Below are positions 1-6,991 of a stretch of 18,348 bases of DNA, one piece after another. Position 1 is the stretch's first letter. Every line of letters begins with the position of its first letter. The stretch covers positions 1-18,348 of the forward strand of contig JBGFRR010000062.1 of the NCBI GenBank assembly GCA_041695045.1, written 5' to 3'. The translations under genes were made by a program, and so were the position numbers. Below the pieces are notes generated by a model that was given only the letters and a program-made list of their open reading frames with translations, ran no database searches and was not told the DNA's origin. Source of the DNA: JBGFRR01 sp041695045 (GTDB lineage Bacteria; Bacteroidota; Ignavibacteria; UBA10030).

Positions 1-44
1 ATACGGAACATTACCCGCTTCTCGAAATCTGAAGGGGTGTGCAT
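1..44 (-). CDS. Possible 5' end of a further gene running off the window edge
   Basis: An ATG 35 bases after the mutL stop opens a frame that stays open to the window edge and reads MHTPSDFEKRVMFR. A weak AGG lies about six bases upstream. The short spacing and same strand fit another member of the mutL operon. Only 14 residues are visible, so no family can be assigned and chance openness cannot be excluded. Confidence 0.3.
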   Translation of the reverse strand, partial: MHTPSDFEKRVMFR

Positions 45-79
45 GACGCCTAACGATTTGCAGCAACAACGCCGTCTGT

Positions 80-1972
80 TCACATTCTTCCAAAGCGTCG
101 GTGCAATTCCTCGACCGGAATCTTCACCACCACCGGCCTACCGTGCGGACACACGTACGGCATCGAGGTTGCGAAAAGCTGATCGATGAGCACAATCATT
201 TCGGTAGTCGAGAGCTTGTCCCCCGCCTTGATAGCGGCTTTGCACGCGAACGACTTCGCCACGTTATCCCGCGCATCCATCGACTGGGCGTGCTCGTTGT
301 TTTTGTATTCGTTCAACACATCCTGCAAAATAATGCTTTCGTTCCCCACTCGCACATCGGCAGGAATGCCTTCAATGACAACAGTGTTTTTCCCGAAGAG
401 TTTCAGGTCGAACCCAAGCCGCTGCAAGTGAGGCTCGATTTCCTTGACGAGCGCGTAGTCGTCGGCGCTGAGCTGAACCGTCTGCGGGAATAACAGCTGC
501 TGTGACGCCGGCAGGTCTCGCTCAAAGTTGGCCAGCGCGCGCTCATAAAGAATACGCTCGTGTGCAACATGCTGATCGACGATGAGCAGGCCTGTTCGAA
601 TCTGCGAAAGAATGTATGTGTTATGCAACTGCCAAATGGCTCTCGATTCCTTGACCGGATCGTCTTCCCCCGCAGGCCGGACGGCCTGATGCGTCAGAAT
701 GCGCTCTTTACTGGAAAACTCGACGGACTGCTGCATCGACGGTGCGGGTTGGCTGCTCTCAAGACGACGCTCGATGCGCGCAAACACCTTGTCCAACTCC
801 TCAGGCGCCGTTACGACTTCCTGATCGACCGTCGGTGCAAAGGCACCGGGCCAGTTTGCCGCTGTCGGGAGTTTTGTGTGGACCTGTGCAGGCAGCCCTT
901 GTGCTCCACCGCCATCAAACCGCAGCCGCTGATCGAGATCCGCCAAGCCCTCGCCCTGTTGAATGGAGAGTGTAGGAATCAAATCGTTCGCGGCGAGCGT
1001 CTTGCGAACGACGGCGAGAATGAAACGGTAGATGTTCGAATCGTTCTCGAACTTCACTTCCATCTTCGAGGGATGGATGTTCACATCGACTGTGCGCGGG
1101 TCGAGTGTGAGATTGAGAACGAAGAACGGATACGCCCCTTTCTCCAAGACATGCTCATACGCGTGAAAGACGGCATGGTTGATGGTGCGGTTCACAGCCA
1201 TGCGACGGTTGATGAAGAGATACTGGTCGTTCCGGCTCTTGCGAATCATACTCGGCTTGCCGATGAAGCCGTCGACGGCCAAATAATCGGTCGATTCGTG
1301 GAGCCTGACCATGGAGTCGAATTGTTTCGGGCCAAACACCTCGCGCAGTCGCTCCTCGAACGACCCCGGTCTGAGGTCGAGCAGTGGTTCATCGTTGCTG
1401 ACGTAGAGCCAGCCAACTTCAGGATAGGCGAGCGCCATGCGTGTCACAACGTCGGTGATGTTCCGGATCTCTGTGAGATTGGTCTTCAGAAAATTGCGGC
1501 GCGCAGGGGTGTTGTAGAAGAGGTTTCTGACGAGCACGCTTGTGCCGCGTTCGCACGCCGTCGGCGCTTGCTCTCGGAGTTCATCGCCTTCAATCCGAAT
1601 GAGCGTCCCCACATCTTCCGACGCGGTGCGGGTCTTAAGCTCAACCTGCGCAACGGCAACAATCGATGCAAGCGCCTCGCCGCGGAAGCCGAGCGTGGAA
1701 ATGCGTTCGAGGTCTTCCGGCCGGGAGATTTTGCTTGTTGCGTGGCGCTGGAAGGCGAGCCGGGAGTCTTCTGCCGACATGCCGTCGCCGTTGTCCATCA
1801 CCTGCAGCAATGCTTTGCCGGCATCCTTGACGATGACCGTGATGTGTGTAGCGTGCGCGTCCAGCGCGTTCTCAAGAAGCTCCTTCACGGCTGAGGCGGG
1901 ACGCTGGATCACCTCGCCCGCCGCGATGCGGTTTGCAACTTCCGGACTCAGGATATGGATGGATGCCGCCAC
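80..1972 (-). CDS. mutL: DNA mismatch repair protein MutL (endonuclease-type)
   Basis: MutL couples mismatch recognition by MutS to strand incision and removal. The N-terminal GHKL ATPase motifs are all present: ENALDA, DNGDGM, ATSKI and GFRGEAL, within about the first 110 residues. A variable linker follows. The C-terminal domain carries DQHVAHERILYE, which fits the latent-endonuclease motif DQHA(X2)E(X4)E with Val for Ala, and CPHGRP near the end, so it should be the nicking type found in bacteria without MutH. Start: an ATG at 2008 would give 642 residues but lies inside the preceding gene. I prefer the GTG at 1972, just after that gene's stop, because it gives the usual MutL beginning (AASIHILSPEVANRIAAGEV) and about 630 residues; a GGGAG lies about 12 bases upstream. 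It is the last complete gene of the purF operon. Family call certain, start moderately so. Confidence 0.96.
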   Translation of the reverse strand: MAASIHILSPEVANRIAAGEVIQRPASAVKELLENALDAHATHITVIVKDAGKALLQVMDNGDGMSAEDSRLAFQRHATSKISRPEDLERISTLGFRGEALASIVAVAQVELKTRTASEDVGTLIRIEGDELREQAPTACERGTSVLVRNLFYNTPARRNFLKTNLTEIRNITDVVTRMALAYPEVGWLYVSNDEPLLDLRPGSFEERLREVFGPKQFDSMVRLHESTDYLAVDGFIGKPSMIRKSRNDQYLFINRRMAVNRTINHAVFHAYEHVLEKGAYPFFVLNLTLDPRTVDVNIHPSKMEVKFENDSNIYRFILAVVRKTLAANDLIPTLSIQQGEGLADLDQRLRFDGGGAQGLPAQVHTKLPTAANWPGAFAPTVDQEVVTAPEELDKVFARIERRLESSQPAPSMQQSVEFSSKERILTHQAVRPAGEDDPVKESRAIWQLHNTYILSQIRTGLLIVDQHVAHERILYERALANFERDLPASQQLLFPQTVQLSADDYALVKEIEPHLQRLGFDLKLFGKNTVVIEGIPADVRVGNESIILQDVLNEYKNNEHAQSMDARDNVAKSFACKAAIKAGDKLSTTEMIVLIDQLFATSMPYVCPHGRPVVVKIPVEELHRRFGRM

Positions 1973-1973
1973 G

Positions 1974-2180
1974 TTATCGAACGACTCCCGACATGTAGAG
2001 GTACGCATAGAGAATCAACACCGCCAAGCCTGCCCACAGAAACGCCGGACGAACCTTCCGTCGATGCTTTGAGCGCGCCGCTCGCATCTGCCGCTTCAAT
2101 CGCTCGCCCGGGTCGCGGTCCGGCTTGTAGAACCGCGGCTCGTAATGAAAGATGCGTAGTTTCGGGCGACGGAAGAACAT
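1974..2180 (-). CDS. Small basic single-pass membrane protein, function unknown
   Basis: A 68-residue protein. The first 45 or so residues are very basic and rich in Arg and Lys (MFFRRPKLRIFHYEPRFYKP onward). One hydrophobic segment near the C-terminus (about residues 46-66, FLWAGLAVLILYAYLYMSGV) should span the inner membrane with the basic part in the cytoplasm. The ATG overlaps the epimerase stop as TGATG, and the mutL start follows immediately, so this is a translated operon member rather than a chance frame. A TTG one codon upstream is a less likely start. I do not recognise the family. Sitting in an operon with ftsY hints at a membrane role, but that is inference. Confidence 0.7.
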   Translation of the reverse strand: MFFRRPKLRIFHYEPRFYKPDRDPGERLKRQMRAARSKHRRKVRPAFLWAGLAVLILYAYLYMSGVVR

Positions 2181-3202
2181 CAATCCCTCTCTCGAAGAAC
2201 GACTCCAAGGCCGGGTCGGTCGGGAAGCACAAGTTTCCCCTCGACAATCTTGACGCCGTCAAACGGATCGTTGGTGATCAAGACATGGCCGTCAAGGTCG
2301 GCATAATCGATCAGCGGCGAGAGCTGTGCAGCAGCCGTGATGCCGACGGAGCTTTCGATCATGCATCCTACCATAATTTTCATCCGGCATGCTCGTGCGG
2401 TGTGGATCATCTGTATCGCTTCGCGCAAACCCGTGCACTTCATCAGCTTGATGTTCATGCCGTCGAAGGCATTCTGCAGGGCCGGCACGTCATGCAGACG
2501 AACGGAATTCTCGTCGGCGATCAGCGGAAGGTTCACGCGTTCTCGCACCCACGCCGTACCGGCAAGGTCGTCGGCGGGCATCGGCTGTTCGACGAACTCA
2601 ACGCCTTCCTGCTCTAACCACTTGATCTTTTCCACCGCAACCTCTTTGGTCTTCCATCCCTCGTTCGCATCGACGCGGAGTGTCTTCTCCGTCGCCTTGC
2701 GTATCGTGCGCATGATCTCTTCGTCGTTCGAGCCGCCGAGTTTGACCTTCAGGATGGGATACTCTTCTGCTTCACGCACCTTTTGCTCGATAACCTCTGC
2801 CCGATCGATGCCGATCGTGAACGATGTGAGAGGTGCGCGGTCTTTGTCGAGCCCCCAGTATCGATACAACGGCAGCCCGACGTTCTTACCGATCCAATCA
2901 TGCAGCGCTATGTCGATGCTGGCCTTGGCCGATGTGTTCGCCGGAGCGAGCGTTGCAACGTAGTCCAGAATGCTTTCCAGCCGAAACGGGTCGGCAAAAT
3001 TTGTGAGATCGACTCGGCGGAGAAACGCCTCCACCGTTTCGACGGATTCATTGTAGCGGCCCGACGGTGAAGCTTCGCCATATCCTACAATGCTATCGTG
3101 TTCAAGCTCAACGATCATCACGGGTGAATATTCCCGCGTGCTGCGTGAGATTGTGAAGGGATGCTTCAGTTTGAGGTCGTACCGTTTGAATGTCAGTTTC
3201 AT
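2180..3202 (-). CDS. Dipeptide epimerase of the enolase superfamily (L-Ala-D/L-Glu epimerase type)
   Basis: A 340-residue mandelate racemase/muconate-lactonizing-enzyme-type member of the enolase superfamily. The N-terminal capping domain (about 1-115) is followed by a TIM barrel with the expected residues: Lys152/Lys154 in LKVKLGG, metal ligands Asp178 (RVDANEGW), Glu205 (EQPM) and Asp230 (IADENS), and the opposite-face Lys252 in NIKLMKCTG. The ADLDGH stretch near 301-306 gives the Asp-x-Asp that dipeptide epimerases use to hold the substrate amino group. Characterised relatives convert L-Ala-D-Glu to L-Ala-L-Glu in murein peptide recycling; some use other dipeptides, so the exact substrate is open. 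The ATG overlaps the ftsY stop as ATGA, implying coupled translation. o-Succinylbenzoate synthase is the main alternative, but the KLMKC and DxD features favour epimerase. Confidence 0.9.
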   Translation of the reverse strand: MKLTFKRYDLKLKHPFTISRSTREYSPVMIVELEHDSIVGYGEASPSGRYNESVETVEAFLRRVDLTNFADPFRLESILDYVATLAPANTSAKASIDIALHDWIGKNVGLPLYRYWGLDKDRAPLTSFTIGIDRAEVIEQKVREAEEYPILKVKLGGSNDEEIMRTIRKATEKTLRVDANEGWKTKEVAVEKIKWLEQEGVEFVEQPMPADDLAGTAWVRERVNLPLIADENSVRLHDVPALQNAFDGMNIKLMKCTGLREAIQMIHTARACRMKIMVGCMIESSVGITAAAQLSPLIDYADLDGHVLITNDPFDGVKIVEGKLVLPDRPGLGVVLRERD

Positions 3203-4134
3203 AGTCCGTTAGGATTGTTGAACAGTGCATGAACAAAGTCGCGACGCCGGAATGGCTGCAAGTCGTCGATGCCTTCCCCGACGCCGATGTAGCGTACAGG
3301 GATGTTCAATTCACGGCTTGCTGCAAGCACAATTCCGCCCTTTGCCGTGCCGTCAAGCTTGGTGATGACGATGCCGGTGACGCCGACAGCCTCATGAAAT
3401 TGCCGGGCTTGCTGAAGGCCGTTCTGGCCGGTGCCGGCGTCAAGCACAAGCAGGACGTCGTGCGGCGCGCCGGGAAGGCGTTTGTCGAGCACACGTTTGA
3501 TCTTTTTCAATTCCTCCATCAAATTCACTTTGGTGTGCAATCGACCCGCGGTGTCGATCATCACAACATCCGCACTGCGCGCTGCTGCTGCGCTGACCGT
3601 ATCGAAGGCGACGGAAGCCGGGTCTGCTCCTTGTGCTTGCCGGATGATCTCAACGCCCGCGCGCCCAGCCCAAATTTCAAGCTGCTCGTTCGCCGCGGCG
3701 CGGAACGTATCAGCCGCGCCGATGATGACGCGGTACCCCTCGCAGCGATACAGATGCGCCAACTTGCCGATGGTCGTCGTCTTGCCGACGCCGTTGACCC
3801 CCACTACCATCACCACATGCGGCTTCGCCTCAAACTTGTGCTGCGACAGTCCTTCCTCCCCATTCACGTGGAGCATCGAAGCAATCTCTTGCTTCAGCAT
3901 GTCCATGAGGCGGTCGGAGGATTCGAATCCCTCTTCTTGTATCCGCATCGTGATGCGGTCGAGAATCTCAAGTGTCGTCGGCACGCCAACATCGCTGCTG
4001 ATCAAAATCTCCTCCAAGCGGTCGAGCATTTCGTGGTCGATGGTTTTCTTGCCTGCAACGAGCCGAGCGACCTTTCCAAAGAGCGACTCACGCGTTTTCG
4101 CCAGCCCTGCTTTCAGCTTATCCAAGAAACCCAT
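3199..4134 (-). CDS. ftsY: Signal recognition particle receptor FtsY
   Basis: SRP-type GTPase that docks ribosome-nascent chain-SRP complexes at the inner membrane. The protein has 311 residues. A helical N domain (about 1-95, starting MGFLDKLKAGLAKTRESLFG, a likely amphipathic membrane-binding helix) is followed by the G domain: G1 GVNGVGKTT (112-120), DTFRAAA (142-148), G3 DTAGR (194-198), G4 TKLDGTAKGG (258-267) and the closing GVGEGIDDL. DTFRAAA and TKLDGTAKGG are hallmarks of FtsY/Ffh. The methionine-rich M domain of Ffh is absent and the long acidic A domain of E. coli FtsY is missing, as in many phyla. It begins three bases after the pgsA stop and its own stop overlaps the epimerase start, placing it mid-operon. 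Confidence 0.97.
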   Translation of the reverse strand: MGFLDKLKAGLAKTRESLFGKVARLVAGKKTIDHEMLDRLEEILISSDVGVPTTLEILDRITMRIQEEGFESSDRLMDMLKQEIASMLHVNGEEGLSQHKFEAKPHVVMVVGVNGVGKTTTIGKLAHLYRCEGYRVIIGAADTFRAAANEQLEIWAGRAGVEIIRQAQGADPASVAFDTVSAAAARSADVVMIDTAGRLHTKVNLMEELKKIKRVLDKRLPGAPHDVLLVLDAGTGQNGLQQARQFHEAVGVTGIVITKLDGTAKGGIVLAASRELNIPVRYIGVGEGIDDLQPFRRRDFVHALFNNPNGL

Positions 4135-4137
4135 AGT

Positions 4138-4692
4138 CTATTCGCTTGCTACCTTTCCAACGAACAATCGTTGCGCATACAGATAGAGCGACAATCCCAT
4201 CAGTGCGAGGCTCGCCCACATGAGCGCCGCAGTTGTCTCCTCGAGTGCTTCCAGACGCAACATCGAGAAGCCGATATAGGCAGAGATACCAACAACCGCG
4301 ACCTTCCCCGCCCAGTTCGATTGCGGGATGATTCCTTTGCGTCTCCGGATCACAATGCCTCCCGCGAGAATCAATACATCGCGCAGCAACACGACGACGA
4401 CATACCACAGAGCAACGTCGCCGGTGATTACCATGACGACGGCGATGACGCCCACGCCGATCTTGTCGGCAAGAGGGTCAAGGATTTTGCCAAGCTCAGA
4501 GACCTGGTGTAGGCGCCGCGCGAGATAACCATCGAGCACATCTGTTGCGACGCCGACTAGCGCAATGCCGAACGCCCACCATCGACTGTCGGGAAAATCC
4601 ACAAGCAAGCAATACGCAACCGGCGGCACGAGAAGCACGCGAAGAACGCTAAGACCGTTCGAGATCGTCCAGATACGCTGCCCGTCGGTCAT
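4138..4692 (-). CDS. pgsA: CDP-diacylglycerol-glycerol-3-phosphate 3-phosphatidyltransferase
   Basis: Integral membrane enzyme that makes phosphatidylglycerol phosphate from CDP-diacylglycerol and glycerol 3-phosphate, the committed step to phosphatidylglycerol and cardiolipin. The 184-residue protein has several hydrophobic spans and the complete CDP-alcohol phosphatidyltransferase signature D-x2-D-G-x2-A-R-x8-G-x3-D-x3-D, at Asp51, Asp54, Gly55, Ala58, Arg59, Gly68, Asp72 and Asp76. The N-terminal TISNGLSVLRVLLVPPVAYC resembles the PgsA start TxPNxLTxxR. The ATG overlaps the purF stop as ATGA. Other CDP-alcohol transferases (for example cardiolipin synthase type) share the signature, so the precise product is less certain than the family. 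Confidence 0.87.
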   Translation of the reverse strand: MTDGQRIWTISNGLSVLRVLLVPPVAYCLLVDFPDSRWWAFGIALVGVATDVLDGYLARRLHQVSELGKILDPLADKIGVGVIAVVMVITGDVALWYVVVVLLRDVLILAGGIVIRRRKGIIPQSNWAGKVAVVGISAYIGFSMLRLEALEETTAALMWASLALMGLSLYLYAQRLFVGKVASE

Positions 4693-6191
4693 GCTTCAAT
4701 CGCGTCTTTGGCGAGGGCATGCTCAATAGCCACAGGATACCGACCGCTGAAGCAGGCCGTGCAATATTGCCGTCCGTTTTCGTGCGGGGTAGACTCGATC
4801 AGCTTCTCCATCGAAAGGTAGGCGAGGCTATCGACGCCCAATTCTTTTGCGATGGCATCAAGGTCGCTTTCGTGGCGGTTCGCAATCAACTCTTCCTTGC
4901 TGGGAAAGTCCATCCCATAATAACACGGATACTTGATGGGAGGCGACGTAACACGAAAGTGGATAGCCCTCGGCTCTGCTTCGCGGATGAGCTTCACGAG
5001 CTGCTTGGACGTTGTTCCCCGCACGATGGAATCATCCACAATAACGACGGTCTTTCCCTTCAACGCCCCCTTCACGGTGTTGAACTTCGTTTTCACTTTT
5101 ATTTCGCGGCTGTTTTGGTCCGGCTGAATAAACGTCCGCCCCACGTAGTGGCTTCGGATGAGGCCAATCTCCATTTCCACCGGCGTCCCCTGCCTGTTAC
5201 TTTGGATCACAAATCCCAATGCCGCCGTGTTGCTGGAATCCGGTACACTGATCACCACAACATCGTCGTCATCATCGGTTGCGTGTACGGGGGATTCCTG
5301 GGCAAGAAGCTTTCCTAACGTGCGGCGTACCTTATCAACATTCTTCCCGAAGACCTTGCTGTCCGGGCGGGAGAAATAGACATATTCGAAAATACACGGG
5401 TGGGGGACGGCACCACGCGTATCAATCCAGAGCGAGCGGAGCTTACCGCCCCGTACTCCTTCGTCGTCGATGACTAACATCTCGCCGGGGCTGATGTCGC
5501 GCAGATACGTCGCACCGATAATGTCAAACGCACAGGTCTCGGACGCGATGACATACGAATCACCAAGCTTGCCGAGGGCGAGTGGACGGAAGCCGTTCGG
5601 ATCGCGCGCGGCAATGAGGCTACGGTCGGTCAGGATGACGAGAGAGAATGCACCGCGGATGGTCTCCAACGCCTCTTTCACCTGCAGCTCTTGTGAGACC
5701 TCTTTGCTGCGTGCGGCGAGATGGAGGATCAGTTCCGTGTCGGAAGTCGATTGGAAAATCGTCCCGTCCAGCTGCAGCTGATGCCGGAGGGAATGGAAGT
5801 TTGTCAGATTGCCGTTATGGCTGAGGGCGAGGTTGCCAGCCTTGTAGTTGACGATGAACGGCTGGATGTTGGCTAAGTTACTCGCCGATCCGGTCGTCGA
5901 ATAACGGTTATGACCGATGGCGGCGTTTCCACGCAGGATGTTCTTGACGATCTTCTCATCTCTAAAAACATCCGTCACCAACCCGACTCCTTTGTGGACG
6001 TGGAAACGGAACCTCTGTTGTTCTTCAGAAAACTCGCTGGCGACGATTCCCGTTGCCTCCTGTCCCCGGTGCTGGAGGGCATGAAGGCCGTAGTAGGTCA
6101 TGAGGGCTGCTTCGGGATGGTTGTAGATGCCGAAGACACCGCAGTGGCAGCGGGGTTTCCCCTCAAGTTGATCGGCGTGTGTCACGTGCAC
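4689..6191 (-). CDS. purF: Amidophosphoribosyltransferase (PurF)
   Basis: Catalyses the first committed step of purine synthesis, PRPP plus glutamine to phosphoribosylamine. An N-terminal Ntn glutaminase domain begins at the catalytic Cys of CGVFGIYNH, with HRGQEATG and GHNRYSTTG following. A phosphoribosyltransferase domain carries the PRPP loop VVIVDDSIVRGTTS. Cysteines in PHPCIFEY, IKYPCYYG and YCTACFSG match the four ligands of the 4Fe-4S (B. subtilis type) enzymes. Start is uncertain. The first in-frame ATG, at 6248, would put 35 residues before the catalytic Cys and lies inside a 13-bp perfect hairpin. The GTG codons at 6191 or 6185 leave a normal short propeptide, so I chose 6191. No clear Shine-Dalgarno is seen. 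A run of five Asp before VVVISVPDSS is unusual but sits in a loop position. First gene of the purF-to-mutL operon. Confidence 0.96.
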   Translation of the reverse strand: MHVTHADQLEGKPRCHCGVFGIYNHPEAALMTYYGLHALQHRGQEATGIVASEFSEEQQRFRFHVHKGVGLVTDVFRDEKIVKNILRGNAAIGHNRYSTTGSASNLANIQPFIVNYKAGNLALSHNGNLTNFHSLRHQLQLDGTIFQSTSDTELILHLAARSKEVSQELQVKEALETIRGAFSLVILTDRSLIAARDPNGFRPLALGKLGDSYVIASETCAFDIIGATYLRDISPGEMLVIDDEGVRGGKLRSLWIDTRGAVPHPCIFEYVYFSRPDSKVFGKNVDKVRRTLGKLLAQESPVHATDDDDDVVVISVPDSSNTAALGFVIQSNRQGTPVEMEIGLIRSHYVGRTFIQPDQNSREIKVKTKFNTVKGALKGKTVVIVDDSIVRGTTSKQLVKLIREAEPRAIHFRVTSPPIKYPCYYGMDFPSKEELIANRHESDLDAIAKELGVDSLAYLSMEKLIESTPHENGRQYCTACFSGRYPVAIEHALAKDAIEA

Positions 6192-6235
6192 AAGGTAAGA
6201 AAAAAAGAGGGCTCTTACAAGGAAGCTGTACAAAG

Positions 6236-6268
6236 CAACGGGCGTCATTGCACGGATGACGCCCGTTG
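6236..6268 (-). terminator. 13-bp perfect hairpin between the beta-barrel gene and purF
   Basis: Positions 6236-6248 and 6256-6268 are exact reverse complements (CAACGGGCGTCAT against ATGACGCCCGTTG) with a seven-base loop. It starts 24 bases after the beta-barrel stop on the minus strand. No U-tract follows directly, only CTTTG; a run of seven T occurs about 30 bases further on. It could be a terminator or 3'-end stabiliser for the beta-barrel transcript, or a leader element of purF. CCGTTG at 6292-6287 offers a weaker competing partner for the first arm. Confidence 0.5.
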
Positions 6269-6292
6269 AAGACTCAAGGGAATCGGCAACGG

Positions 6293-6835
6293 CTATAGCT
6301 TGTAGCTGATACCGGCGTTCAGCAACCCAAGGCCGTAGCCGAGTTCAACTTGAATTCCAAGCTGTGGAGAAAAATAATAGCGCAAGCCGAGGTGGCCGCC
6401 ATAAATCAGGTAACTGCCGCCGGCGGAATATCCAGTCCGCGCAGCTCCTACTTCCTTCCACGAAACAACATTATACCCTAACGTGACGCCGGCATAGGTG
6501 TCCATGTTGGGGTTTTTAAACACGTCAACGTGATAGGCACCGCGGCCAGCGATGATAATGTAGGTGTACTCCCAACCCCACGACTCACCAAACCATGTGT
6601 ATTTATCCTCCGACCCGGCGATCCCCACCAGTCCTCCAATAGAAATGTTCTCGTTATAGCCTACTTCATACCCCGCACTGATCGGAGGTATTGTTGCCTT
6701 GCCAAACATACCGGCTACATCCCCCAAACCGAGGCCTACGCTTAAAACATTGTCTCCTTGCTTGTACGCCATCTGTCCATAGGACACGGAGACAAGCAAC
6801 AGACTTGCGACAAGAAACAGGCTAAATTGTCTCAT
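6293..6835 (-). CDS. Small outer-membrane beta-barrel protein, function unknown
   Basis: A 180-residue protein with a clear Sec signal peptide (MRQFSLFLVASLLLVSVSYG, cleavage probably before Gln21). The rest is rich in Gly, Tyr and alternating hydrophobic residues (YIIIAGRGAYHVDVF, LIYGGHLGLRYYF, LGIQVELGYGLGLLNAGISY), as in an eight-stranded or similar barrel of the OmpX/OmpW-like or porin-family kind. The last residue is Leu, preceded by SYK, not the terminal Phe common in proteobacterial barrels. GGGAGG lies four bases before the ATG, a strong though close ribosome binding site. It has its own promoter and a hairpin behind it, so it looks monocistronic. No specific ligand or role can be read from the sequence. 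Confidence 0.82.
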   Translation of the reverse strand: MRQFSLFLVASLLLVSVSYGQMAYKQGDNVLSVGLGLGDVAGMFGKATIPPISAGYEVGYNENISIGGLVGIAGSEDKYTWFGESWGWEYTYIIIAGRGAYHVDVFKNPNMDTYAGVTLGYNVVSWKEVGAARTGYSAGGSYLIYGGHLGLRYYFSPQLGIQVELGYGLGLLNAGISYKL

Positions 6836-6871
6836 AAACCCTCCCTAATAAAATGTGTAGGATCGGTGAAT

Positions 6872-6888
6872 GGGGCCACAATGACCCC
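6872..6888 (-). other. Hairpin in the 5' leader of the beta-barrel gene
   Basis: On the minus strand GGGGTCATTGTGGCCCC folds into a seven-pair stem (four G-C, one G-U, then C-G and A-U) with a three-base loop. It lies between the predicted transcription start (near 6894) and the start codon, so it would sit near the 5' end of the mRNA. A role in mRNA stability is possible, as for other outer-membrane protein leaders, but that is inference. Confidence 0.4.
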
Positions 6889-6899
6889 TGGACTGTGGG

Positions 6900-6931
6900 C
6901 AAATATAGAATCTGCAAATGAGAAATGCAAT
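6900..6931 (-). promoter_or_regulatory. Bacteroidota-type promoter of the beta-barrel gene
   Basis: On the minus strand TATATTTG (6907-6900) matches the Bacteroidota -7 consensus TAnnTTTG exactly. ATTG (6931-6928) lies 20 bases upstream, within the 19-21 spacing described for the -33 TTTG box, though it matches only three of four bases. Initiation would fall near 6894, giving a leader of roughly 58 bases. This is the best-supported promoter in the window. Confidence 0.6.
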
Positions 6932-6950
6932 ACCCTCAAAGGGGGGTATT
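6929..6950 (-). terminator. Possible weak terminator hairpin after argD, overlapping the -33 box
   Basis: AATACCC (6929-6935) and GGGTATT (6944-6950) are exact inverted repeats of seven bases with an eight-base loop, 42 bases past the aminotransferase stop. The bases that follow on the minus strand (GCATTTCTCATTT) are only moderately T-rich. The first arm overlaps the -33 box of the next promoter, so it could equally be an operator. Confidence 0.35.
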
Positions 6951-6969
6951 CCTCATAGTGAATTCAGAC

Positions 6970-6985
6970 ATTGTACCCGTACAAT
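6970..6985. repeat. Near-contiguous palindrome ATTGTAC-CC-GTACAAT
   Basis: Two perfect seven-base arms are separated by two bases, seven bases beyond the aminotransferase stop. Dyads of this size and spacing are typical of homodimeric regulator sites. As RNA the two-base loop would be too tight without opening the inner pairs. It lies about 40 bases upstream of the -33 box of the beta-barrel gene, a possible activator position. No second copy was noticed nearby. Confidence 0.4.
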
Positions 6986-6991
6986 AAAATC

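Noticed and set aside
560..1894. A 444-codon open frame on the plus strand opposite mutL
   Set aside because: It is entirely antisense to a well-conserved gene, its translation has no recognisable motif, and long antisense frames are common at this base composition.
3229..4512. A 427-codon open frame on the plus strand opposite ftsY and pgsA
   Set aside because: It spans two real genes in antisense, its Cys/His-rich translation looks random, and it has no ribosome binding site.
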